This document shows, piece after piece, positions 36,407 to 46,714 of a DNA stretch of 64,000 nt. Both the position numbers and the translations under genes were made by a program. The notes beneath the pieces are model-generated. The model had not been told where the DNA came from, ran no database searches, and saw nothing but the letters and a program-made list of their open reading frames with translations. Source of the DNA: Hypholoma sublateritium FD-334 SS-4 (Eukaryota; Basidiomycota; Agaricomycetes; Agaricales; Strophariaceae); the NCBI GenBank assembly GCA_000827495.1, contig KN817660.1, forward strand, positions 1 through 64,000, written 5' to 3'. Position 1 is the stretch's first letter, and every line of letters starts with the position of its first letter.

Positions 36407-36629
36407 ACAATGCCTTCTTGGAGGATCGCTTTGCGAAACTTAATCTGCGCTGTATCACCTACATAAACGACGAAATTAATGCCTCATTTAACCTGCTTCG
36501 TTGTCAGATCCTAGCAACCTTATCGCCAAAAGGGAATTCTCGCAAGCCTTTGACGCGCAGGAGAAAACCCCATTTTGCAAGCCACTGGCATCCCCCACCG
36601 CCCACCGCACCGCACTGAGCAGCAAACTA

Positions 36630-37379
36630 TATCTCGAACAGCACCGTGAGTCATTCTGCAACAAATATCCCCCAGATGGCTCTGACTTTGCATTTAGATG
36701 CCCTGCCCTCCTGAAAATGACGATATTGCGGTCGAAATTCCAGGGTCTGACTCATTGACGAATGCGCAATGGGTGTTTGCAAAGCATGTCGCGGTATTCT
36801 ACCACCAAGCAAAGAAAGACGACAAGCTTGAAAAGTATTTTGCCGTCGTGAACTGGTTATATGACAATCGTTGGCCCGAAGAGGGAACTGAGGATGCCCT
36901 TGCCAAGGTATGTTCACTCATTTTTACAAGGTATTTGCGCCTAACCTAATGATTTAGCTTCGTACTCACGTTACAGCTGCTGCCATCGGCACTGTCGGTG
37001 CTAATCCATCTCAGCACTGGGAAGATGCACTGCATATTGCTGAGTATGACCGTGCTCACCCGGTAAGAGCCCGCCTATTATCCTTTTCCTCCGGTGTTTC
37101 AACGCTTCTCAGAACGAAGTCCAAAATTCTGGAGAAAGCGCGTGCAGCAGCTTCTCTGGCTGCGATGAAGAAAACGGTGATGATGTAGATAATAATACCG
37201 CTAAGCTTACATTCGCGATGACTGCTAGCGACTTCGAATGGCTCAATACAGGCAGTAGACACATCTCCACTCCATTTGAGTATACATTCCCAGAGCCGGA
37301 TATCATTCCATACCCAGGCCAGTCAGCGCAGCCTACTGTTCCTCGTAAAAAGCGCATGATTTGGCCCTCTAGGCAGTAG
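36630..37379 (+). CDS. Putative 3' exons of the KDZ gene
   Basis: Coding-like exons follow the protease: TNAQWVFAKHVAVFYHQ and KYFAVVNWLYDNRWPEE, then LRTHVTAAAIGTVGANPSQ after an intron at about 36909-36957, and a last exon from about 37114 ending with SDFEWLNTGSRH and a basic KKRMIWPSRQ C-terminus (stop 37377-37379). I do not recognise a domain. Orientation, spacing and splice phases suggest a C-terminal extension of the transposase-protease protein, but a separate small gene cannot be excluded. Confidence 0.4.
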
Positions 37380-37656
37380 TACTCAGTATGTTACTTGCTC
37401 GTCGTACAAAATACACCACTTGTCTGCCATCTTTGATTGTAGCGATTCATCCACATCTTGCGCAATTAATGGACATTTGCGAAATATGTTGCGCGCACTG
37501 TTGGCACCGTTCCATCTTACATGCGCTTTGTATTGACAACAACCGCCCCTCGAACCAGCCTACATTTCTAAATTCTTGCCCGTGTAAAGTGTGCGATGAA
37601 ATGATTATAAGCGATAACATTGGTAACATATTTTGAAGATACATATGGCAGCTGAA

Positions 37657-38243
37657 TTAAATACAAGTACTATCGGAGCTAGCTTCGTTTTTCCGGGGCC
37701 TGGGCCGGGGTCTGATTCGCGGGCACTCGTTCTCATCATCGTGATCTCTAAATTTTCTCTGACATGGCTGTTAGGTCTCGATATCAAAGAGAAGCAATAA
37801 AGATTTGGATCGTACCTTGGCAGTGATCCCCCGTCGCGCTTCAGCTATCATCATGTAAGTCGTCCAGCTGAACTGCGTTGGTCCTTCAGGAGCCAAGGAC
37901 GCTGCGAATATAAGCTCCTCTCTGACCCACTGCAGAAAAGACTGTCAGTAATTTGCTGCTTGCATACGACGTGGATTTTGTACCTCCATCTTGCGCCGCA
38001 TGCCCTTATTCAAGTGGCGAATGTTTCCACCGAAGTCTTGCAGCTTCAGTCGCCATCGAATGAACCAGAGGTCAAAGAGGCGTTCGAAGAACGTATCCGC
38101 CTCGCAACTTTTGAGATGCCGAAAATACGGTGCAAGGGCATCAATCAGCAGCAACTGCTCAGCAAGATGTTCGACGGATGCTCCCTGAAAGAGTGCATTG
38201 AGAGTCAGTAATTGAATCAATGTGTAAAAGGTAACTGTACCAT
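37657..38243 (-). CDS. Small unknown protein, element-associated
   Basis: Four exons (38243-38241, 38184-37984, 37929-37816, 37758-37657) give 139 residues with consistent phases. The first exon is only the ATG. I do not recognise a domain. Visible: a helical N-terminal half (GASVEHLAEQLLLIDAL, FFERLFDLWFIRWRLKLQDF), then WVREELIFAASLAPEG and TTYMMIAEARRGI, and a hydrophilic tail rich in Asp/Glu then Arg-Pro (RPRPRPRK), possibly nuclear. A TATA box at 38324-38331 lies about 80 bp upstream on the same strand. It is divergent from the gene at 38442, with 198 bp between start codons. Its place between the KDZ gene and the TET/JBP gene suggests it belongs to the same unit. Confidence 0.6.
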
Positions 38244-38323
38244 AGATATTTGATGACTTGATAATGAGAGAGATGGTGGTAGGGGGTGCCAAAAAGTAGG
38301 CGTTGACTGAGAATCTTTTATAG

Positions 38324-38331
38324 CTGGCGCG
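38324..38331 (-). promoter_or_regulatory. TATA box of the small minus-strand gene
   Basis: Read on the minus strand, TATAAAAG (in agctataaaagattc) lies about 80 bp upstream of the ATG at 38243. It supports the single-codon first exon. Confidence 0.5.
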
Positions 38332-38441
38332 TCAGCTTAATCAAACGGAGTTGAAAAGGACAAACCCAGCTCGAGCGGATAGGGAGTTGCCTTAATCAAG
38401 CATCGTTGCTTTACACCGAGATTGATCTTGCCTTCGTCGCG

Positions 38442-39139
38442 ATGGGCCGCCCACGTTTGTACCATAGTGCTGAGGACAGAGCAGCAGCTAACAGAGAAAA
38501 AAGTAAGCGGCATTATGAAAGGTATGTGCAATACGTACCAAACATACAGCTCTACTACTAATCGAGATTTCTATGTTGTTTCTATGAAGAAAAAAACACT
38601 TAATTAACAAGAAGAGGCGAAAAGTTTATACTCACCTGCACCAAGCTAAAAGGTAGGAAGTTACTTCAATAAATGAATGCAGTCTTCAGCTCGACTTTCA
38701 TTGCAGAAAAGAGGAACCTACACCTGCAGCACAGTCTGCGACAGTGCCGCTTGACCCACTTGAATCGTGGATGGAAGGCGTGGAAAGAGTGTGCCGCCGC
38801 TTGAATAAAGCGACTGAAGGTTTCCCATGGAGATATGTCGAGCAGATTTGTTCAGCCTTCCTGGAGAACCTCGACAAGGATCTAATCCACGAGCAAGCAG
38901 TCAGAATAGGGAAGTTGCAGAAGTCCGCTTACCGGTATGAAAACGAAGTATATGCACTGGCAGGAGTCACCGAAGAGTACCAAAGAGCATCCGAGGTCAC
39001 AAAGGAGGTCAATGAGGTCTTGGGCTGGGTCGAGGAAATCCTGTGCCACGCAATGGTTGACGCCCAAGAGGTTTGGGAGCGCTATGCAGCGAAAGAGTTC
39101 GCGTATCAAGCAAAGTATCCTGTACAGTACGGGAAATAA
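38442..39139 (+). CDS. Basic N-terminus/coiled-coil unknown protein
   Basis: Two exons (38442-38521 and 38707-39139) give 170 residues. The first encodes MGRPRLYHSAEDRAAANR followed by EKSKRHYER, a short, very basic, probably nucleic-acid-binding or nuclear motif. I recall a similar MGRPRxYH start in many basidiomycete ORFs but cannot name a domain. The rest is helical (WMEGVERVCRRLNKATEG, RYENEVYALAGVTEEYQRA), likely coiled coil. The 185-nt intron is long for this window and might hide a small exon. Start codons of this gene and the minus-strand gene at 38243 are 198 bp apart, so they probably share a promoter. Confidence 0.6.
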
Positions 39140-39916
39140 ATGTAGCCTTGAGTTTGTTGGCGTCTAAGAGGCTTCGAAGGATTGCCGCAGTGGCAAAGAC
39201 TTACGAAGATTTGAGATATCTGGCGAACTCTCAGAGCCGCGGCTCATGATGCATGATGCATGACAGCGCAAATCTTTTTAAATTATTAAAGCGGAGTTAT
39301 AAATGTAATAAAATGATTGTCAGTGAACACAGAAAATTGCATAACAATGCAACAGTCCCTTGCTTTAGGATGGTAATTATATATTCAAGATGTAGTTAAA
39401 TGTAGCTTTTAGTCAATGTAATTTTTCTGCGAGGTTAAAACTGAGTTTAGTAAAAGTCAGACGAGGGCCACGAAACCGCAAGAACCCAAGCAGGATTCAT
39501 AACGAGAAACCAAATACCATCGCTGTAGCTTCAATGACCAGCACAAAAAATAGTCAAATGCTAATTATATTTTTGAGGGCCGTGCATACTTCAGGAAGGC
39601 CATGACTGTCCAACAAGTTAGACTTCGCATTGCAGTGTTACAAATACATTTTTCTATGTACAATATCAGGAACGTCGCACTGATTCCGAATTCGACGCAG
39701 AACCTGCTTTCTGCGATGCGCATTGCTACCCACTCTTTCGTGGTCCCTCCAAGGCGCATAAGGGCCGAGCCCGCACGCTCCTGTACGCTCGCCATAACGT
39801 TCAGGAAGGTAACCTGGAGGAAGAGAAGTACCCGCATCTCAAAATCTCGGGTGCACAAGAAACTGAATCAATTACAAAAAATGAAATACATGCATAGCGG
39901 AATGAAAGAGAAAAGG
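39140..39916. other. Intergenic region downstream of TET/JBP gene
   Basis: About 780 bp, AT-rich. A minus-strand open frame (39565-39858) has no recognisable similarity, and I see no splice signals tying it to a gene. Short direct repeats (atgatgcatgatgcatgac) lie near 39246. Confidence 0.4.
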
Positions 39917-41358
39917 CTACATTGCCGCCAATTCAGGCACCACTTGAACCACGTCCGAAAGCTTACTCCATAGCGATAGCCCTAGATTCCATCGCGATTT
40001 TTTCTTCTCCATGATTTCCCGACAAGCCTGCGGGTCTTGTTCCTTTAGTTCGTTTTGCGTACGGAAGCCGTTGTCCACGAAACGAAATATTCCGCCAGAA
40101 CAAAATTGCGTAAATGACATCCGCACCTCATGGTCTTGAACAGGAAGATTGCGATGGATAAGGGTGGCGGAAGGAATTAGAATGAGGGAGCCCGCTGGAA
40201 ATTCGATGATTTTCTTGATATCGTCCAGCACAAGGTGCCCGCCACGTTCAGGGTCAAACCAGCCCAGTGCTTGGATTGAACACCAGCCAAATGACAAGTT
40301 GAGTTGGTCGCGGTGGCTCACGGTACACACGCGAGGGCCGAAGTTGAATGCAACGCACGGGAAGACAGACTTTCCCCCAAAGATGCGCCGCAATTTAGGC
40401 ATCTTTTCGAAAAGATCGTCGGTGTAGCGTTTGTAATACGAATAAAGGTTGGGTGCCCATGTAGCGAAAGCAGCTATCAAGGGGTTTCGGATATGCATGG
40501 ATGCTGGTGATAACGAAAACGCACCGTTGGCGAATTTGGCCATTCTCTGGAGGCCCTTCATTTCCAGCAGTTCGTCAATGGCTTCTTGATGGTCGGATTT
40601 CAAGAAAACGGGGTGTTTTGTGCCCCGCGAATGGGTCACGCCAATATTGACAGCTGGGAAGTCACCGCGTTTGTGGTTGAGTTCAGAATCGCGGTAGCGC
40701 AAACGCGCCCCCACATCAAGAAATGCGCGGCAGACATCGTCGTGATCTTCTTTGTAAGTTGGGTCGCATGGTTGCCCGGCCGCTACGGCAAAAATGCGAT
40801 TGTCTGGGCCTACAAAAACTTTGCAAGTCCTATGGTGGGAAATCAGCAGGTGCTTGGGCAGGGCCAATTAAAAGCTGCTTACTTTCCGTCGTTTTTCACC
40901 ACTTCATACCCTTGGTCTACTAAGGCCTGAATTGCCGCGGGGAGGGCGGGTTTGGGCGGCGTGTGGCCGGTAGCGGCGTAGCCGCAGGAGGTAGCCGGCA
41001 AGTCTTTGACGTCGAGGTCAGTTTTCACTGAAGCAGCCATGCGGACGTGGCGCTTGAGGCCTATGGGCGAAGGGCGATACCCGTACTTCAAGATCTCCGC
41101 CTCGCGCTTCCGTTTGCGCTGCCGATTTGCGCGCGATTGAGGAACGGCGTTGGGTGGTGTGTCCCCGGGAAGGTTCAGGCTGCCGATTTTTGGGTCCACT
41201 GGGATGCTTGGTGCAGGGACTTCATCGTTGTCGGAATCCTCCCCTTCGACTCCGGGGTCGGCATCTTGTGGGTCCGCGCTTTCTTCCAATGCGATGGCAT
41301 CCTTCAGCAGTTCGTGGATGCCAAGCCCGCATCCCTTTTCTATATCGATGGCTTCCAT
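39917..41358 (-). CDS. TET/JBP-family 2OG-Fe(II) DNA dioxygenase
   Basis: Two exons (41358-40883, 40829-39917) give 462 residues. Family members use Fe(II) and 2-oxoglutarate to oxidise 5-methylcytosine or thymine in DNA. The double-stranded beta-helix core is visible: an HxD pair at His331/Asp333 (CTVSHRDQLNLSFGW), the distal His384 (ATLIHRNLP) and the 2OG-binding Arg395 (EVRMSFTQFCSGG). The preceding block HKRGDFPAVNIGVTHS matches a conserved segment of fungal TET/JBP proteins. The first about 155 residues are acidic then basic (RANRQRKRKREAEILK, a likely nuclear signal) without a known domain. No CXXC domain is seen, as usual in fungi. KDZ transposons beside TET/JBP genes are described in basidiomycetes, and here a KDZ gene lies 2.5 kb away. 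Assignment rests on motifs; another 2OG-oxygenase is a weaker alternative. Confidence 0.8.
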
Positions 41359-41571
41359 GATGAATGGGGAGAATTCAGTCCCTGAGCGCGTCTGTCACAA
41401 CAGCCAGTTAGCTTTCGATTCTTGAATGTGGCTCGGAAGCGCTGGGCAATCCAAAAGTCACACCTGGCGTAGATGCACCAAAACAGGCCGTCCGCTGTTT
41501 GTATTTTGAAGCATTAGTGTTGAATTGAGGAAATTGGGCTGATTTACCTCGGAATGCCCGGTAGATTATCC

Positions 41572-42997
41572 ATGGATGAGAGGAAAAGATCTGCATGGGG
41601 GCGCATTAGCAACTTGTTGGCATCAGTGGCCACAGCTGTGTTCAAAACTGCCTTTCCATCCGTCTGCTCCACGCTTTCTTGTTCGGAGCCAGGGGTGGCT
41701 TCGCCCGACAAAGCATGGAGCAGACGGAGGTAAAGGCAGCGGAGTGGAAGTAGAATATAGGGGACTTACTAGTAGCAGGCAATGGGATGGGATTGGGGCG
41801 GGAGGCGATGTTGGTAGGCGCTGGCGGGTCATTTTATGCGCAGTTTCAACCGATTCTGAAAGTTTCGGCTCGGGCTCGTCCAGTGGCCGAGATTCTTGTT
41901 GCTGCCTCGTGTCAGCTTTGTTTGATTCTGGTTAGTAATGGCACAAATCATTGAACAGAAGAAGCAAGCAGTTACCTTTGACTTCAAAAGCCGTCGCTGA
42001 ACTGGAAGATCCTAAGCTAATACGCAGCGCTGGCCCACTCTCTCAGGCGGGACTATCAGAGCAATGCTTAGACTCTGAAAAGCCGCGCCCTACCGCCATA
42101 CCGGAAGTATCGTCCGAAAGCATGGTCGCACATGGGGCTCAGAGGCATCCGGCGCTTATGGGGCTCCTAGGAGACATTTTAGAGCTTACGGACTCTGAAG
42201 ACCCGATGGAATTGACGGATTCCGAGGAGGTCATAGAGCTCACCGACGCTGAGGACTNGGATCAGGCCCCATCAACTCGAAAGCGCTCAGGCTTGGGAGT
42301 TAAAGCCAAAAATGCAAACTCATTGAAGACAAAAGGAATCAGGCTTCCTGTGAGTCTTAATTTTCAGATGATATTAGCTGCCAACATCTCTTTCCTTAAT
42401 TTTTATTCAAAGGTCCGTAGCCATGAATGTGCAATGGAAGCAGCCATCAAAGAGCTCGCCGGCNTCGTGAAAGGTCTTGCCGAAGAAACAGTTGGGCTGA
42501 GGGAAGCAGTTGGTAAAGTAGTCGAGCAAAACAATCGGACAAATAAGATGATCAAGGTGAGTTCAGGTTCTGGTTGGACNTAGACGNGGTACTGAAATCT
42601 TCAACCTTCCTAGGACCTGTCAGAAAACTGCATGACCTGTCCTGCCTGTTTTGAAACCATGCGGTCCCCACATACGTGAGTTCACTGGCCCNGTCTGCGT
42701 TTCCTAGGCTNAAAACTTCTTTCCACTAGCCTACACCCCTGTGGGCATACGCTATGTCAGACNTGTCTGACACAGTGGTTCTGGCAGGCCCGGCAAAAAG
42801 GCATAGAGAAATCGTCCCGACCTGTATATGGCTGTCCTTATTGCAGACAGATCATCCGAGGCGCTCCGACAAGGGTCCTGGCCATGAAGGATCTGTCNGA
42901 GCTTTTTGCAACTTTCAATGGTGAAGCGATTCCCCAACAACCTCTGGGNNCAAGCTCGTATAATCCCTGGTTGCTATTCTTCCCACCACCCTCCTGA
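41572..42997 (+). CDS. RING finger protein with tandem SIM-like motifs (STUbL-like)
   Basis: C3HC4-type RING at the C-terminus: CMTCPACFETM, then HPCGHTLCQTCLTQWFWQ, then YGCPYCRQII. It is split by introns after ATCAAG (donor at 42556) and after CCACATAC (donor at 42676), with exons 42614-42675 and 42730-42997. Upstream in the main exon (about 41956-42555) are three acidic repeats, ILELTDSED, MELTDSEE and VIELTDAED, which look like SUMO-interaction motifs, followed by a predicted coiled coil (IKELAG to VGKVVEQNN). SIMs plus a C-terminal RING is the layout of SUMO-targeted ubiquitin ligases such as RNF4/Slx8. The likely first exon begins at 41572 (MDERKRSAWGRISNLLASV) but its splicing is unresolved. 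A 63-nt in-frame intron probably lies at 42351-42413. Several Ns fall in coding sequence. It is divergent from the TET/JBP gene by about 210 bp. Confidence 0.65.
42007..42057 (+). repeat. 51-bp perfect direct repeat, copy 1
   Basis: The 51 bases starting agatcctaagctaatacg recur exactly at 43191-43241. This copy lies in the coding exon of the RING gene. All single Ns of this neighbourhood (about 42258 to 43053) lie between the two copies. Confidence 0.85.
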
Positions 42998-43190
42998 AAT
43001 GTTATATAACCTCNCTTTCTTNGTAAATTTCTTGTACCTGTTTTGCCAATAANTTACTGAAGATATCAAAACCCAATGCCCAACTTAGTTACATTTCATT
43101 GGTAAGGAGATACATGGCTCGTGGACATCAATCATGAAGACCGGAGAGTGGGGCGGGGAAGGCGACCCCGCTGTTTCCCCTCATCCCCTC

Positions 43191-43241
43191 AGATCCTAAG
43201 CTAATACGCAGCGCTGGCCCACTCTCTCAGGCGGGACTATC
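43191..43241 (+). repeat. 51-bp perfect direct repeat, copy 2
   Basis: Second exact copy of the 51-bp sequence at 42007-42057, here in non-coding DNA 3' of the RING gene. The flanks of the two copies differ at once on both sides. Confidence 0.85.
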
Positions 43242-43379
43242 CGGCATCGCGGTGCTTGCTAAAATTGCCGACTTCGCGCTGGCGGTCTGCAGGACGACGT
43301 TCAAGACGAAAACACGAGTTCTGGCGGCACCATCTCGGGCACGCGCTGACACCGTTTATTAAATAAAACTAGTAATGAC

Positions 43380-44975
43380 TGTATAGTAACTTAAAGCATT
43401 CCATGCAGCGGCGCACCCACATGCTCGCGCAGACGGGGTCTTGGGTGCCAGAGAGCCGCAAAGGCAAGAAGCGGGGCGGTGTTGAAGGATGCGCTGACGC
43501 CGTGGCAGCATCGCTGGACGATGGGGGCATGGCGCCGAGCAGTGCTAACACCGGCCGTGAAGCCTGCGCGAACGCCGTAGCGGTAAGCCGGCGCAGAGGC
43601 AGGGCGACGTGGTGAAGAGCAGCGCCGTCGGCAATGTCGGGTGGGGGGCGGGGGAAGGCGAGGAAAGGCGCCCGCATGCGATTGTAGCGATGGTAGATGG
43701 AGATACGACGGCGGGTTTCACGGCACGGATGGGCGAGATTGTACTGGCAGCGAAAGCGCAGTGTCCCTCCCGCGAAATTATTGCAACTGGGAACGCGCCG
43801 CGGCTCCGAGAAAAGGGCAACGTCGGCACTGCGATGCACCCGTCGTACTCCGGTCGTCTTGAGGGAACCAGGGACGTGCTTTTGGAACACGATGTCGGCG
43901 AGGAAGAGGGAGAACGTGTAAGGCGAGCGCGGGATGGACCCCTGCGAGAATCGCTTGCAAGTGACACGCGTCGCAGAAGGTACAGTGAGATTCGCTGTAG
44001 ATTTCGAGGCCGGCTGCAGTGTCGCTGGTGTTGATGTAAGTCGCGGGTGCCACGTTCGGGGCTGACACGGAGCTGGGGGGGTCGTTAAGTCGGAGCTGTG
44101 GGCTGGGCAGGACGGGGCCTACAGTCTTCATGGGACGACTTGGTCCTCGGGAAAGACGCGCGGTGGCCGTAGTGGGTGGTGGTACGGGGTGGTCCAGGGA
44201 GCAAGCCGGGGAATAGACAGCAGAGAGGCGAGAAACGTTGAAGGTTGTGGCGTTGCGGCTCGCGGAGATCTGCAGGGCTATGCATGAAGACCGCGTTAGC
44301 AGTGTATGCGATTGGCAAATCTGGGTACCTACGGGTGTCGTCGATGCTGAGGGCACCCTCAGTTGCGTTGCGGTTTGGTCGGAAGACGAGCTGGGCGTTG
44401 TTGATGCGGGATTGTGGATGCTCTGATGGTGGCGCGGAGGTGCGACAGCGGGGTTTGTGCCGTGGATGGGCGGCGGGGAGAGAATTGACAAGGAAACGCA
44501 CGCGATTGTAGCGATGCTCCAATAATGGGATGGAGATTCGATGGCGGGTTTCACGGCGCGGATGGGCGGGGTTGTAGAGACGCATGGGTGTCGTCGATGC
44601 TGATGGCACCCTCGGTTGCGTTGCGGTTTGGTTGGAGAACGAGCTGGGCGATGTTGATGGTGTACGCGATGCAAATGGCCAATCCGACGCTGGCATCTAA
44701 AGTTGCTGTTCCACGGCCGTCGACCTCGAACGTCGGGCCAATAGTAGGAATTCCTATAGGTGGATCAGGTCAGTATGGCGTGGAGTAGCTATGCAGTAAA
44801 AAACGCACTCAGGGAAGTCGAGTCTGGGAATGCCAACGTTGAAGAGCTGGACTCTACCGTTGTCCGATGTGCCAGGATGGGTGCAGAGGGAGTCGGGGGT
44901 GGAGCCCACATACCTGGCACGGAACAGCTCCTATAACCCGACATGGTCAGGGTGTGGATCACTGCTTCGCGCAAG
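43380..44975 (-). pseudogene. Degenerate GC-rich gene-like region with internal duplications
   Basis: Long overlapping open frames on both strands reflect high GC rather than clear genes. At least two segments are duplicated and diverged: GCGATTGTAGCGATG...GGCGGGTTTCACGG at about 43679-43745 and 44507-44575, and a block around 44333-44410 (gtcgtcgatgctga, gttgcgttgcggtttggt) matching 44586-44660. One minus-strand frame near 44790-44650 reads PIGIPTIGPTFEVDGRG then LDASVGLAICIAYTINIAQ. From memory it resembles a segment of large secreted beta-rich basidiomycete proteins (DUF7223-like). I suspect a decayed, repeatedly duplicated gene of that kind, with low certainty. Confidence 0.35.
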
Positions 44976-45226
44976 GGAGGGAGGTGTGGATCACTGCTGA
45001 GCGCTGAGGAGGGAGGGAGGCAATGTGCCAGGTCACCAAATTGATGAGTTGCCGCGTGCGGCAGTCAGCAGAAAGCGGATTCCATGCTGCACAATCACGG
45101 CAAGCACGTCCAGCCTAAATTAACTAGATAGTAGGTGGCAAGCCACCAAACCTTAAATCGCGCTGCAAAGCGTACTCAAAATAAACCTCAGGGGAATTGT
45201 CAAATCTCTTACAAGGTCGATTCACT

Positions 45227-46391
45227 ATGTGTTTTTCAAGGCGCAAGAATACACCTCAGGCTGGACATTCTGGCCCTCGTTGCTCATGCCGAGGTTACGC
45301 GACAATAGAATATATATGTAAACAAGGTACGCGTTTTGCCGACATCACTCGGCAACATACTATTACTATGCGATAAGTTATGACTAATGTACCGGCCACT
45401 TAGGCTGTCATTTCGCCGAGATCATCAAAGGCGATGGTTATTTTATTGTATCAGGTATGTGAGGTCGCCTTTACCTAACTGCGTTCATCATTCAACTCGG
45501 TTTCTAGGCCATAACTGTCCCACCCACACTGGCTCTAGAAACGTCGTCTCAGGATGCCCGCTACACCACTACTTCCCTCGCGACGATGAAATAATCGCCT
45601 TTGACGGGCGCGTTCAGAGACAGGCTACTCCCAATAGGAGGGCCCGCGGTTGGGACGAGTCCAATTCCAACACTTCCAGCGAAGCTCCTCCCGAGAACAA
45701 TATCCCCTTATTCTCCCAATCCCCGCCACCCTCTCCCACTGAGAGCCAGTACGGCTGGCCTAATAGACCTAGTGCGCGTGAAAGCTCTTCCCTCAATTTC
45801 GATGACCTGAATATCGAGATCGACGATTTCAATCCCGAGGACTACGTGGATTTCGACTACGATCGCCCTCCGCTCTGCCTGCCCGGATGGTTTAAACCAT
45901 CGGACGACTTGCAGCCGACTCATTGGTATGATGTAGCTGCAGCTAGGAACGCAGAAGCTTGGGCTGCAGTTGAACTCGATGCAGCTCTGGAACGTGTCAC
46001 CGAAACCGCTGCCATCCTGGCGACTGCTCGAGCTACCGCTGAAGAGGCTGATCTACATGTTTACAACGCCACTCTACAGATCACTGTCGGCGAACGCTCC
46101 ATGTGCTCACCGGAGTATTTTAGCACGTTGCATGTGGCTTTAGATGTGGCCACTGGGCAAGCGAGGGACGCTGCTGAAGCTGTTGCCGTTGCTGCTGCCG
46201 AGGATGCCAGGGCAAGAGCCGCTGCCAGAATAGCTGGAGCCAGCTTTGACGACGATTCGGACAATGATTCGGACATGGAGACGGACGACATCTTCGACAA
46301 TGGCCTACCGTGGTCTTCCAGAGGCTCATGGTCGATTGTCAACCAACTCGATGTTCTCGGAGAGACACAGGGCGACTACGAAGAGCATTGA
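45227..46391 (+). CDS. Unknown Cys/His-rich family protein, copy A
   Basis: Three exons (45227-45326, 45404-45454, 45508-46391) give 344 residues, phases consistent. The N-terminal 80 residues carry a regular set of cysteines: PRCSCRGYATIEYICKQG, then CHFAEIIKGDGYFIVSG, then HNCPTHTGSRNVVSGCPLHH. This may be a small metal-binding or disulfide domain; no signal peptide is obvious. A proline-rich linker follows (SPPPSPTESQYGW), then an acidic segment and a long Ala-rich helical stretch (about residues 180-290). A paralogue with the same order of features lies tail-to-tail at 46715-47681. I do not recognise the family. Confidence 0.65.
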
Positions 46392-46714
46392 GTCCGGGGC
46401 TCATATTGCGTCGGTCAATTGGTGCGAAGGCGTCCAAGTCCAATGGTAATCGTACATCATAGTCGAGGGAATTATCCCTGATACCTTTAGGTAGTCCCTG
46501 ATACCTGGTTTTTTGTGAATGGACGATTTGTTATTTGGCGGGCGATACAAAGATTTCAAATATATCATTTTATTTCATCCTTGCTCATAAATCGCTGGCT
46601 CTTAACTTAAGGCGCTGGAAAGACTGATTATATGTATACCAAAAATCTACAGAATAGAACAGCAGTGATCACTACTAATTGTCGAAGTGCTGTGCGACAT
46701 CCAGGATATCGCAC
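46392..46714. other. Intergenic region between convergent paralogues
   Basis: About 320 bp between the stop codons of copies A and B. It includes a short direct repeat (ccctgatacctttaggtag / ccctgatacctgg near 46480-46506). Nothing else seen. Confidence 0.35.

Larger units (their letters stand above)
31836..37379 (+). mobile_element. KDZ-family DNA transposon (coding core)
   Basis: Coding core of a Kyakuja-Dileera-Zisupton element: an N-terminal cysteine-cluster domain, a KDZ transposase and a C-terminal Ulp1-type protease. Ends are not determined; I give the span from the first ATG to the last plausible stop (37377-37379). Neighbouring accessory genes (37657-39139, TET/JBP and RING genes up to 42997) may belong to the same mobile unit. 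A nonsense codon suggests this copy no longer makes the full-length protein. Confidence 0.8.

Noticed and set aside
39565..39858. Minus-strand frame downstream of the TET/JBP gene as an extra exon
   Set aside because: The TET/JBP frame ends with a clean stop at 39917 after a complete domain, and nothing links the two.
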